A program made the translations under genes and the position numbers. The notes beneath the pieces are model-generated. The model saw only the letters and a program-made list of their open reading frames with translations, did not search any database and was not told the origin of the DNA. From UBA830 sp038146925 (GTDB lineage Bacteria > Pseudomonadota > Alphaproteobacteria > MPNO01 > UBA830), in the NCBI GenBank assembly GCA_038146925.1, contig JAYQSP010000009.1:1-64000 (forward strand): a stretch of 64,000 nucleotides of DNA, given 5' to 3'. Below, one piece after another: positions 1 to 8,462 of this stretch; the first letter of the stretch is position 1, and each line of letters opens with the position of its first letter.

Positions 1-512
1 GTTACGGGCTTCGTCGCCCCGAGCATGACGCACATCAGCGCTTCTTCGTGTCCTTCGTTTACCAGGCCGCGATAAACGCCCGGCGGGACGGAAATCAGGT
101 CTCGTTCCTTCAGAACGGATTCCCACTCGTTGTCGCCGTCAATGACGGTCAGGCGAATGCTGCCGCGCAACATGAAGAAGACCTCTTCCACATCCGTATG
201 AATATGCTGCGGTCCCTCGCAACCCGGCGGCAGCACCATCGTCGAAAACGTGAAGTGTTCCGACGGCACGGTATTGTTGTCGGAACTCTTGCCGGTGCCG
301 CCGGTTCCCATATAGCGCATCTGCGCGCGCCGGTACTTGGGATCGAAATCCGCCTGAAACTTCAGGACGTCCCAGTCGTACTGGCGCGTTTCGTAGCGCG
401 CGACCCGGGTATCCATCCATTCGGCGAATGTCTGGTCTTCGCCCTGGTGCCAGCCCGGCTTGTCTTCTTCGCGGCCGTCAGCGCCCATTCTGATCGATGC
501 ATCTCCGTCCAT
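1..512 (-). CDS. Cupin-domain protein, partial at left edge
   Basis: The gene starts at ATG 512 behind a strong AGGGAGG Shine-Dalgarno and stays open to the window edge, giving 170 visible residues. The cupin motif 1 is clear: PPGCEGPQHIHTDVEEV holds the HxH and the Glu of the metal site. The second motif (SVPPGVYRGLVNEG) has Arg where the third metal His usually sits, so metal binding may be altered. It is the last visible gene of a minus-strand operon with an SDR, a Rieske oxygenase and an ABC transporter, which suggests a role in degrading the same substrate, as a dioxygenase, isomerase or sensor. The substrate cannot be read from sequence. Confidence 0.85.
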   Translation of the reverse strand, partial: MDGDASIRMGADGREEDKPGWHQGEDQTFAEWMDTRVARYETRQYDWDVLKFQADFDPKYRRAQMRYMGTGGTGKSSDNNTVPSEHFTFSTMVLPPGCEGPQHIHTDVEEVFFMLRGSIRLTVIDGDNEWESVLKERDLISVPPGVYRGLVNEGHEEALMCVMLGATKPV

Positions 513-527
513 TTTTCGTTCCTCCCT

Positions 528-1286
528 CTAGTTGAAAACAAATCCGCCATTCACCGGCAAAAGCTGACCGGTCACGAAATCCGCCGCATCCGACAGCAGG
601 TACATCACCGCGCCCGTCACGTCTTCGGGCTGTTGTTCGCGATTCATCGCGCGTCCGTCGATATACTGCCGGTGCCGGTCTTCGGGCACGTATTCGGTCG
701 CCTCGACAAGCGTCAGTCCAGGCGCGATGGCATTGACCGCAATCCCGTCATTGCCCAGTTCGCGCGCCAGCGAACGCGTCATAGAAATCACCGCACCCTT
801 GGACGCCACGTAATGCAGCAGTCTGGGCGCGCCCCACATCGCGGTATCGGAGGCGATGTTGACGATCTTGCCGTTCCTGGCATTGCGAAGGGCGGGCGAG
901 AACGCCCGGACCGCCAGCCAGGTACCACGCACGTTGACCGTCATGACACGGTCCCATGTTTCGATATCGATATCGTCGGCCATCTTCCCGCCGATGCCCG
1001 TTGCGATGGCGGCGCAGTTCACCAGCCCGTCGACGCCGCCCAGTAGCTCAACGGATTTTCCGGCAAGTGCGGTGATGCTGTCGGGATCGCCGAGATCGAC
1101 AGGCACAAAATGCGCTTCGCCCGCCTTCGACAGATGCGCGACCGTGTCGCGGCCGACATCCTCGAGGATATCGGCGACGACGACGCGGGCGCCCGCCTCG
1201 ATCGCGGATTCGGCGAACGCGCGGCCTAGCCCGCGGGCGCCGCCTGTTACGACGATCCGTTTATCGGTGAGCGATATCGATCCCAT
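528..1286 (-). CDS. SDR-family NAD(P)-dependent oxidoreductase
   Basis: A 252-residue classical short-chain dehydrogenase/reductase. The Rossmann motif TGGARGLG lies at residues 14-21, the structural NCAA near 90, and the catalytic Ser146, Tyr159 and Lys163 (YVASK) are all present. The acidic residue after beta-2 (VVVADI) favours NAD over NADP. It lies between the Rieske oxygenase upstream and the cupin gene downstream with short gaps. The plausible job is oxidation of a cis-diol or alcohol made by the oxygenase, but the substrate is an inference. Confidence 0.92.
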   Translation of the reverse strand: MGSISLTDKRIVVTGGARGLGRAFAESAIEAGARVVVADILEDVGRDTVAHLSKAGEAHFVPVDLGDPDSITALAGKSVELLGGVDGLVNCAAIATGIGGKMADDIDIETWDRVMTVNVRGTWLAVRAFSPALRNARNGKIVNIASDTAMWGAPRLLHYVASKGAVISMTRSLARELGNDGIAVNAIAPGLTLVEATEYVPEDRHRQYIDGRAMNREQQPEDVTGAVMYLLSDAADFVTGQLLPVNGGFVFN

Positions 1287-1310
1287 CAGACTTATCCGGC
1301 GCCGAGCCGA

Positions 1311-2366
1311 TTACTCGGCGGCCTCCATCGCCTGACCGGCATGCTCCGCGACCGCCGCAAGTTGCGCTTCCGCTTCGTTCGACAGGGTGCGCCGGACACG
1401 GGCGAGGCCGGTGTCATGCTGATACAGGAATTCCTTGCCGCGGGCGTCTGGCTGCATGCCTTCCAGCACCACGCGATCCTGTTCCAGCACGTCCCAGTGC
1501 AGCGTCTCCAGCCGGTTGCGGTACATGAACTTCCAGACATCCCGCTGCCAGCCCGACACCTTGCGGGTGCGCCAGAAAAATACTCTGCAGTTCTCTTCGT
1601 CAATGGGCGTCACGAATCCCATGATCCCGAAATTGCCGCCGGGTCCTGCTTCCTGCCGATACGGCAGCGGCGACACGCGTAGCCAGAATGCTCCCGTATC
1701 GCCAAACTCGATCCAGTCGAAATTGACGTCGCGCTGATCGGACTTGCCGAACACGAAACCGGACTCTGTTTTTTCCAGCTGCATTTTCGCTTCCGTGCTG
1801 CCTTCGGCCATCGAGTGCGAAACGGCGTGCAGATAGGCGCCATGCATGGGATCCATCACATTGTCGACGGCATAGGTCCAGTTACACTTCCAGTGCGCCG
1901 TACACAGCATCGCGGCCCATTCGTCGGACTCGAATTCTTCCGGAAACTCGAATTCATCGGGTTCTTCGTGCAGTTCGTCGCCGAACCAGACGAAGATGCC
2001 GTCCATGTGCTCGAAACAGGGATAGGACTTGACCATCTTGTCCCCGGTCATGGGACAATCGGACACGGCGGGCACGGCCTTGACCACACCGTCACCGCCG
2101 ACCTCGACCCCGTGATACCAGCAGGCCAGACGGTCGCCGAGGTTCCACCCCATCGACAGGCGCGCGCCACGATGCGGGCAGCGGTCTTCTATGCAGTGAA
2201 CGGCACCGTCCTTATCGCGCCAGACCACGATCTGTTCGCCCAGCCGGGTCAGGCCCTGGGGCTTGTCGGTCACCATCCAGCTTGCCGCAACCGGCCACCA
2301 GCGGTTGAGCGGACCAAGCGCCACGCGCTTCTCGACCGCTTCGGGGGCTACTTTCGTATCGGTCAT
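1311..2366 (-). CDS. Rieske non-heme iron aromatic oxygenase, alpha subunit
   Basis: A 351-residue soluble oxygenase of the phthalate 4,5-dioxygenase / vanillate O-demethylase type. The N-terminal Rieske domain binds [2Fe-2S] through Cys63-x-His65 and Cys82-x2-His85. The C-terminal catalytic domain has the mononuclear iron motif DNVMDPMHGAYLH, with Asp172, His175 and His180. Members of this family hydroxylate or demethylate aromatic acids and need a separate reductase, which is not seen in this window. It is transcribed with the upstream ABC transporter, so the transporter probably imports its substrate. Confidence 0.9.
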   Translation of the reverse strand: MTDTKVAPEAVEKRVALGPLNRWWPVAASWMVTDKPQGLTRLGEQIVVWRDKDGAVHCIEDRCPHRGARLSMGWNLGDRLACWYHGVEVGGDGVVKAVPAVSDCPMTGDKMVKSYPCFEHMDGIFVWFGDELHEEPDEFEFPEEFESDEWAAMLCTAHWKCNWTYAVDNVMDPMHGAYLHAVSHSMAEGSTEAKMQLEKTESGFVFGKSDQRDVNFDWIEFGDTGAFWLRVSPLPYRQEAGPGGNFGIMGFVTPIDEENCRVFFWRTRKVSGWQRDVWKFMYRNRLETLHWDVLEQDRVVLEGMQPDARGKEFLYQHDTGLARVRRTLSNEAEAQLAAVAEHAGQAMEAAE

Positions 2367-2400
2367 TTCACTCTCCTCTGTTCGAGAACTTGTCGTTCAT

Positions 2401-3183
2401 TCAGAAGCCGCTGTTCTCACGGCTTGGCATGTAATGCAGGACACGGCCTTCGATGAGGATCACCAGCCAGTAGGCCAGGATGCCGATCACCGTCAGCACG
2501 AAAATCGCCGCAAACACTTTTGCTGTTTCGGCCGCACCGGCCGTCAGAACGATCAGGTAGCCGACGCCGGAATTGCCGCCCGCGAACTCGCCCACGGCGA
2601 CGCCGATTACGGCCAGCGTCGCGCCGATACGCAGTCCGGCGAACAGCGGCGGCATTGAAGCCGGCACCTGAATTTTCCAGAAAACCTGCATCCGGCTCGC
2701 CTTGAAGGAGCGCGCCAGATTGACGAGGTCGGGGTCGATATTGCGCACCGCCGTCATGACGTTGACGAGAACGGGGAAGAAGACGATCAGCACCGCGATC
2801 AGGATCCGCGGCTCCATGCCGAAACCGAACCACAACACGAACAGCGGCGCGAACGCCACCTTCGGCGCGATCTGCAGAGCAAGAATGTAAGGAGACAGGA
2901 CGACTTCAGCCGTCACCGACAGGCCGAGCGCATAACCGCCAATCATGCCGAGCAGCGATCCCAGAACAAAGCCGAGAACGACCTCGATCGTCGTGATCCA
3001 GATGTGAAACCACAGCTTGTCCGCGCGAAACAGGTCCATCAGACCTTCAACCACGGCGGACAACGGCGGAATTATGTACGTCTGGACGCCCAGGATGCCG
3101 GGCCCCCACTCCCAGCCAACCAGAAACACGACAAGAATGCCGAAGCTGGCGGCCATACGGGACGGGGTAAATGCGGAATTCAT
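2401..3183 (-). CDS. ABC transporter permease, SsuC/TauC type
   Basis: A 260-residue inner-membrane permease with about six hydrophobic segments. The BPD-transporter EAA-like loop falls around NLARSFKASRMQVFWKIQVP, where it contacts the ATPase. The family imports sulfonates, nitrate, taurine or aromatic acids with a matching binding protein and ATPase, both of which lie immediately upstream in the same operon. The downstream Rieske oxygenase starts 34 bases after it. Aromatic or heterocyclic substrate import fits the context; the actual ligand is not deducible. Confidence 0.9.
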   Translation of the reverse strand: MNSAFTPSRMAASFGILVVFLVGWEWGPGILGVQTYIIPPLSAVVEGLMDLFRADKLWFHIWITTIEVVLGFVLGSLLGMIGGYALGLSVTAEVVLSPYILALQIAPKVAFAPLFVLWFGFGMEPRILIAVLIVFFPVLVNVMTAVRNIDPDLVNLARSFKASRMQVFWKIQVPASMPPLFAGLRIGATLAVIGVAVGEFAGGNSGVGYLIVLTAGAAETAKVFAAIFVLTVIGILAYWLVILIEGRVLHYMPSRENSGF

Positions 3184-3270
3184 ATTCGCTTTCTTCCGGC
3201 TTTTGTCATTTCAATATCGTATCCGCCGGGGATGCATGAAGCCTCCCCGGCGGATCGTCGCATCAGCCGA

Positions 3271-4245
3271 TCAGTTCACGAACTGGTTCGTGTACAGATC
3301 CTTGACCGGGCTCTTCTTCTTGATGAATCCGGCCTCGTGATAAAAGTCCTGCAGTTTGGCGAGACGGGCTTCATCCATCGCGCCGAGGGTCTTCTGCCCG
3401 GGATAGGTGTATTGATTGAACAGCTTGAACGTCGCCGCCATCGCGGGGGCTTTCCAGCGCGGCACTGCCTTGACGTAGTCGGCGGCCGCCGCATCCGGAT
3501 TGTCCATGATGTCTTTCAGGCCCTTTAGCGTGGCGCGCACCAGCCCCTGGATCAGCTTGGGGTTCTTCGCGATCATTTCGTCTGAGGCCAGAATTGCCTG
3601 CGCCATCGACGGGAAGTAATCCATCGCGTTGAAAATTTTCATCGGCACCTTTCGCGCCTGGGCGATGGCGATCCAGTCCGGCACACCCATCATGGCATCG
3701 GCCTTGCCCTCGATGAACAGCTTCCAGATGCCCTGCGGGCCGGCTGCCTGGATGTTCGCATCATTCCGGGTCAACCCGCGGGACGCGAGAATGCCCTGAG
3801 AGGCGAAGAAGGTCGTGTCCTGATAGGACATCACCGTGATGGTTTTACCCTTCAGATCCTCGACCTTCGTGATACCGCGGTCGGCGCGCGCAACCAGCTG
3901 CACCAGCGACCCACCGCCCAAAACCGCAACGGACCGGACCGGGATACCGTTGGGGCGGACGAGAATAGAGGTATCGCCGATACCGCCGCCGATGGGCGCG
4001 TTGCCGACACCGACCTGTTTGGCGACGTCCACGCCGCCTTTGGAACGCTGAAAGACCACTTCGAGACCTTCGGCCGCGTAATAGCCCTTGTGCTTGGCAA
4101 GCTGCCACGGCGCGAATGCGGGAAGGAAGCCCGGTGCGGGCAGCAGATAGTTCACTTTCTCGGCGGCATGCGCCGGAGCCGAGGCAAAGCCCGCCGCGGC
4201 AACGGCCACCGCGGAGGCGGCGAGGATTTTCTTGGTGAAGTGCAT
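3271..4245 (-). CDS. ABC transporter substrate-binding protein, SsuA/NMT1-like
   Basis: I place the start at ATG 4245, which has an AGGGAGA ribosome-binding site six bases upstream; a start 24 bases earlier would spoil the signal peptide. The product (324 aa) begins with a clean Sec signal (MHFTKKILAASAVAVAAAG, cleavage near AHA-AE) and is a periplasmic type II binding protein. The pattern of a short hinge and hydrophobic pocket segments fits the nitrate/sulfonate/THI5-like group. It feeds the permease at 2401 and the ATPase at 4293. Confidence 0.88.
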   Translation of the reverse strand: MHFTKKILAASAVAVAAAGFASAPAHAAEKVNYLLPAPGFLPAFAPWQLAKHKGYYAAEGLEVVFQRSKGGVDVAKQVGVGNAPIGGGIGDTSILVRPNGIPVRSVAVLGGGSLVQLVARADRGITKVEDLKGKTITVMSYQDTTFFASQGILASRGLTRNDANIQAAGPQGIWKLFIEGKADAMMGVPDWIAIAQARKVPMKIFNAMDYFPSMAQAILASDEMIAKNPKLIQGLVRATLKGLKDIMDNPDAAAADYVKAVPRWKAPAMAATFKLFNQYTYPGQKTLGAMDEARLAKLQDFYHEAGFIKKKSPVKDLYTNQFVN

Positions 4246-4292
4246 GGTAAGTCTCCCTGTTGAAATCATGCAGTGACGTTACGGCCGACCGG

Positions 4293-5087
4293 TCAGGCCG
4301 GTTCGAGTTCGGACTCGCCGACGTGCAGCAGCGACATCAGCTGCGACACGTACTGGCCGATCTTCGGGTCCTTGCGCCGCTCCATAGGATTGGCGCGGTT
4401 CGGAATATCGACGTCGATCTCTTCGATAATCGTGCCGGGACGCTGACTCATGACCAGCACACGGTCGGACAGCGCTACCGCTTCGACCAGGTCGTGGGTG
4501 ATGAAAAGCGCCGTCTTGCTGGCGTCTGACAAAGTCTGCGCCAGATCCTGCTGCAGGATCATCTTGGTCTGCGCGTCGAGCGCGGAGAACGGCTCGTCCA
4601 GCAGCAGCACATGCGGGTCGGTCGCCAATGTTCTGGCCAGCGCCGCGCGCTGGCGCATGCCCCCGGAAAGCTGGTGCGGGTAATGATCGGCGAAATCGGC
4701 GATCTTGCAGCGTGCCAGCCAGTCGTCGGACCGCTTGCGGCGTTCGGCCTTCGGGATGCCGTGAATTTCAAGACCGAACTCCACGTTCTCGCGGATCGAT
4801 CGCCAGGCAAGGAGCAGATCCTTCTGCAGCATGAAAGAGACATGTTCGTTCACTTCGACCACTTCCTCGCCATCGACGAAAACCTTGCCGCCGCTGGTGC
4901 CGTTCAGCCCGGACGCCATATTCAGCAAGGTCGACTTGCCGCAGCCCGACGGGCCAATCAGCGAGACGACTTCGGCGTCATTGACCGACAGCGTCACGCC
5001 TTCGACGGCGGTGATCGTCTGACCGGATCCCTGGCGGTCCTGGAACTTTTTCGTGACGTCACGAAATTCGAGGCGCGTTTCCGACAC
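4293..5087 (-). CDS. ABC transporter ATP-binding protein, SsuB/TauB type
   Basis: A 264-residue nucleotide-binding subunit. Walker A is GPSGCGKST (45-53), the Q-loop is at Gln88, the signature is LSGGMRQR (about 140) and Walker B is VLLLDEP (about 160). The start codon is GTG at 5087, three bases past the stop of the small upstream gene, so the two are probably translationally coupled. It energises import through the permease and binding protein downstream. Confidence 0.93.
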   Translation of the reverse strand: MSETRLEFRDVTKKFQDRQGSGQTITAVEGVTLSVNDAEVVSLIGPSGCGKSTLLNMASGLNGTSGGKVFVDGEEVVEVNEHVSFMLQKDLLLAWRSIRENVEFGLEIHGIPKAERRKRSDDWLARCKIADFADHYPHQLSGGMRQRAALARTLATDPHVLLLDEPFSALDAQTKMILQQDLAQTLSDASKTALFITHDLVEAVALSDRVLVMSQRPGTIIEEIDVDIPNRANPMERRKDPKIGQYVSQLMSLLHVGESELEPA

Positions 5088-5090
5088 GAA

Positions 5091-5327
5091 TCAGGCGCCC
5101 AGCTCGGCCATGACGGCGCGAAAACTGTCGACCGTCCACGCCTTGTTCCGCTCGTCGCGAACGCCGTCCTTGTTCAGCCGTTCGACCAGCGCATCGATTT
5201 CGGTAACGCCGTCGCCGAACGCGGTTTCCATTGCCATGGACAAGCGACGCTCGAACGCGGTCTGTTCATGTGTCCGCGTCTGCCAGACGATATTCTTCGG
5301 TTCCTGAATTCTGGCTTCCTGTTCCAT
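5091..5327 (-). CDS. Small protein, possible recombinase-like helix-turn-helix (HTH_62-type)
   Basis: A 78-residue acidic, mostly helical protein that is the first gene of the minus-strand catabolic operon. The layout 'IVWQTRTHEQTAFERRLSMA', a short loop, then 'TEIDALVERLNKDGV' and a C-terminal 'WTVDSFRAVMAELG' matches my memory of small proteins annotated as recombinase-like helix-turn-helix, which often accompany ring-hydroxylating oxygenases. It is too small to carry a ligand domain. Its role, whether regulatory or as an oxygenase accessory factor, is not established. The family call is from memory of the pattern, not from a search. Confidence 0.6.
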   Translation of the reverse strand: MEQEARIQEPKNIVWQTRTHEQTAFERRLSMAMETAFGDGVTEIDALVERLNKDGVRDERNKAWTVDSFRAVMAELGA

Positions 5328-5369
5328 CCGACCTCCTGACGCCCGGTTTTTCGGACATACCCAACAATT

Positions 5370-5405
5370 GTCTCAAATATGAGACGTTTGTTTCATATAT
5401 GAGAC
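5370..5405. promoter_or_regulatory. Two tandem 16-bp palindromic operators upstream of the catabolic operon
   Basis: GTCTCAAATATGAGAC (5370-5385) is a perfect 6-4-6 palindrome. GTTTCATATATGAGAC (5390-5405) is a second copy with one arm mismatch, exactly 20 bp (about two helical turns) away. Both lie between the first gene of the minus operon (start 5327) and hpnD (start 5500). The form suits a dimeric regulator, for example IclR- or GntR-like, bound on one face of the helix. No cognate regulator is visible next to it. Control of the minus operon is the likeliest role, but hpnD could also be affected. Confidence 0.7.
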
Positions 5406-5499
5406 GTACTCAATACCTGTATATGCCGAACTGAGTCAACAATGGGACATCACAAAACATGGAATTTCGATTCGAGGCCCGTCCCGATACAATCGCCGA

Positions 5500-6375
5500 A
5501 TGGCCAACCCGCTCCCCGCCGGCGATCCGGACGTCGCCGCACGCGAACATGTGCGCGCCATTACCCGCGCCGCCGGTTCTTCTTTCTATTGGGGCATGCG
5601 AATACTGCCGGAACAGCGCCGGGATGCGATGTTTGCCGTTTACGCGTTCTGCCGCGAGGTCGACGATATAGCCGATGGCGACGCCCCCCTCGACGAGAAA
5701 CGCGCCGGCCTTCAACGCTGGCGACGTGACATCGATGCCCTGTATTCCACAACCGCACCCGCCCCCACTAAACCCACCCTGCGGGCTCTGTGGCTGGCGA
5801 TCAACCGTTACAGACTGGATAAACAGGACTTTTTCGAGATCATTGCCGGCATGGAAATGGACACCGACGGTTCCATGCTGGTGCCGGATTGCGAACGCCT
5901 GCAACTATATTGCGACCGGGTAGCAGGCGCGGTAGGGCTTCTGTCGATAAAGATATTCGGCGATTCGGGTGAATCCGCCCGCGCGTTCGCGCTTAGTCTC
6001 GGAACGGCGCTGCAGCTCACCAATATCCTCCGCGATCTGAAGGACGACGCCGCGATGGGAAGACTTTATCTCCCCCGCGAGCAGTTCGAACAGCGTGGCG
6101 TTGCCATCGGAACGCCGGACGACATGCTTAGTCATCCGAAACTCCCGGAAATCTGCGGACCGGTCGCCGAACGCGCCCGCGAAAAATTTTCGGAAGCGGA
6201 AGCGATGCTGGCACGCGCCGACACCCGCGCGCTCAAGCCGGCGATCGTCATGATGATGAACTACCGTCGTATCCTCGACCGGCTGATCGCCAGACGTTGG
6301 CAAAACCTTGATGACGATGCCGGTCTTTCCAAGCCGGAAAAGTTATGGATTACCTTGCGCTATGGGGTCATGTGA
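5500..6375 (+). CDS. hpnD: Presqualene diphosphate synthase HpnD
   Basis: A 291-residue squalene/phytoene synthase-family enzyme that joins two farnesyl diphosphates to presqualene diphosphate for hopanoid synthesis. The first aspartate-rich motif is REVDDIAD (Asp55, 56, 59) and the second is NILRDLKDDAAMGRLYLP (Asp179, 182, 183). The opening SSFYWGMRILP and MFAVYAFCREVDD are typical of HpnD rather than HpnC. It is followed by shc, but hpnC and hpnE, which usually complete the route to squalene, are not in the window. The ATG at 5500 has a poor ribosome-binding site. Confidence 0.9.
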   Translation: MANPLPAGDPDVAAREHVRAITRAAGSSFYWGMRILPEQRRDAMFAVYAFCREVDDIADGDAPLDEKRAGLQRWRRDIDALYSTTAPAPTKPTLRALWLAINRYRLDKQDFFEIIAGMEMDTDGSMLVPDCERLQLYCDRVAGAVGLLSIKIFGDSGESARAFALSLGTALQLTNILRDLKDDAAMGRLYLPREQFEQRGVAIGTPDDMLSHPKLPEICGPVAERAREKFSEAEAMLARADTRALKPAIVMMMNYRRILDRLIARRWQNLDDDAGLSKPEKLWITLRYGVM

Positions 6376-6469
6376 CCGATATATGTCAGTGTGCGGTGCA
6401 GCAGAACGGCGCGGCTGATGCCGCGACGCGTCGCTGCACCCTTATTTCAGCGGCAAACAAAGAGACAGG

Positions 6470-8455
6470 GTGGCGTTAGTGGAAGGCTCGACAGCCAGAC
6501 AGGCCGTCGAAGGCGCGGCAGGCGGCGTAATTGATTCCGCCATCCTCGACGCTCGACTTGATGCCGAGATCGTCGAGGCTGCGGATTCGCTGCGCGCGCG
6601 CCAGCACGAAGACGGCTACTGGGTATTCGATCTCGAAGCCGACGCGACGATCCCCGCCGAATACATTCTGCTGAATCATTTTCTTGGCGAACCGGAACCG
6701 GTGCTTGAAGCCAAGCTTGCCACGTATCTTCGACGAATTCAGTCCGACCGCCATGGCGGCTGGCCGCTTTTTCACGATGGCGATTTCGACATGAGTGCCA
6801 GCGTGAAGGCGTATTTCGCCCTGAAACTCGCCGGTGACGACCCAGACGCGTCGCATATGACTCGCGCGCGCGAGTCCATTCTTTCGGCCGGCGGCGCAGC
6901 GCTCTCAAACGTCTTTACGCGGATTACACTTGCCCTGTTCGGCCAGGTACCATGGCGGGCAGTCCCGGTGATGCCGGTCGGCATCATGTTGCTGCCCAAG
7001 TGGTCGCCGTTCCATATATTCAAAGTTTCCTACTGGTCGCGCACAGTGATCGCGCCGCTGCTGATCCTGATGTCGGAAAAGCCGCAGGCCGTGAACCCGA
7101 AAGGCGTGGACATACGCGAATTATTCGTCACCCCGCCGGAGGAAGAGCGGCGGTACCTGGTAAACCCGACCGGCGCCAAGCTCGGCTACGCCTTTCTCGC
7201 GCTCGATAAAGTGCTGCGCGTTGTCGAGCCCAAGCTGCCCGGACGCGCCCGCCGCCGCGCCATCGACGCCGCCGTCGACTTCATCACCGAACGACTGAAC
7301 GGCGAAGACGGCCTGGGCGGTATTTTTCCGGCGATGGCCAACACGGTCATGGCCTTCAAGACGATGGGCTGCGCCGACGACCACCCGGATTACGTCGTCG
7401 CGCGGCAATCCATCCGCAAACTGCTTGTCGAAGCCGATGAAGAAGCCTGGTGCCAGCCTTGTCTGTCGCCGGTATGGGACACCAGTCTCGCCATGCTCGC
7501 CCTGATGGAAGCCGGCGACCGCGACGACAGCCCACAGATCAGACGTGCTTCGGCCTGGCTGCGCGATGTCCAGATTACCGACGTCGCCGGCGACTGGGCC
7601 GATTCCCGCCCCGATGTCGCGCCCGGCGGCTGGGCGTTCCAGTTCCGCAACGATTTCTATCCCGACGTCGACGATACCGCCGTAGTCGCGATGGCGTTGC
7701 ATCGGGCACATTCGCCGGAAAACGATGTCGCGCTTCAGAAGGCGGCAGACTGGATCATCGGCATGCAGTCGGAAAACGGCGGCTGGGGCTCATTCGATGC
7801 CGACAACACGCATTATTACCTGAATCATATTCCGTTCGCCGATCACGGCGCCCTGCTCGATCCGCCGACAGCCGATGTCTCGGCCCGGTGTCTTGCGTTC
7901 CTCGCCCAGACCGGTCACGGCAATCATCGCGCCTCGATCGAACGCGCGATAGCCTATCTGCGAAAGGAACAGGAACCCGACGGGTCCTGGTTCGGGCGAT
8001 GGGGAACCAACTACATCTACGGTACCTGGTCAGTGTTGTCCGCCTTCAACGCAGCCGGCGTACCAGCGGACGACCCCGCCGTACAGAAAGCCGTGGCGTG
8101 GCTGAAATCACGCCAGCGTGCCGACGGCGGCTGGGGAGAAGACGGCGCCACCTACTGGGAAGACCGCAAGGACGAGGTCAAGACCTCTACCGCGACGCAG
8201 ACGTCCTGGGCCCTGCTCGGCCTGATGGCCGCCGGCGAAGTCGGATCCGGGGAAGTGGAAAAAGGCGTTCGCTTTCTACTCGACGCGCCGCACGCAGACG
8301 GGAAATGGGAAGAGAAGCACTACAACGCCGTCGGTTTCCCGAAGGTCTTCTATCTGCTGTATCACGGTTACCCGGCTTATTTCCCGGTGTGGGCTCTGGC
8401 ACGATATCGCAAGCTGCGCGATGGCAATGCCGCCAGCACGGAATGGGGTATGTAG
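6470..8455 (+). CDS. shc: Squalene-hopene cyclase
   Basis: A 661-residue class II triterpene cyclase, normal length for the family, that protonates squalene and cyclises it to hopene or hopanol at the inner membrane. The catalytic DVDD motif is at about residues 399-402, and several QW repeats (for example QSENGGWGSFDADN) line the two alpha-barrels. The start is GTG 6470 behind a weak AGAGACAGG. It lies 95 bases after hpnD on the same strand and is convergent with the PEP-CTERM gene, with stop codons seven bases apart. Confidence 0.95.
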   Translation: MALVEGSTARQAVEGAAGGVIDSAILDARLDAEIVEAADSLRARQHEDGYWVFDLEADATIPAEYILLNHFLGEPEPVLEAKLATYLRRIQSDRHGGWPLFHDGDFDMSASVKAYFALKLAGDDPDASHMTRARESILSAGGAALSNVFTRITLALFGQVPWRAVPVMPVGIMLLPKWSPFHIFKVSYWSRTVIAPLLILMSEKPQAVNPKGVDIRELFVTPPEEERRYLVNPTGAKLGYAFLALDKVLRVVEPKLPGRARRRAIDAAVDFITERLNGEDGLGGIFPAMANTVMAFKTMGCADDHPDYVVARQSIRKLLVEADEEAWCQPCLSPVWDTSLAMLALMEAGDRDDSPQIRRASAWLRDVQITDVAGDWADSRPDVAPGGWAFQFRNDFYPDVDDTAVVAMALHRAHSPENDVALQKAADWIIGMQSENGGWGSFDADNTHYYLNHIPFADHGALLDPPTADVSARCLAFLAQTGHGNHRASIERAIAYLRKEQEPDGSWFGRWGTNYIYGTWSVLSAFNAAGVPADDPAVQKAVAWLKSRQRADGGWGEDGATYWEDRKDEVKTSTATQTSWALLGLMAAGEVGSGEVEKGVRFLLDAPHADGKWEEKHYNAVGFPKVFYLLYHGYPAYFPVWALARYRKLRDGNAASTEWGM

Positions 8456-8462
8456 TCGCCGG

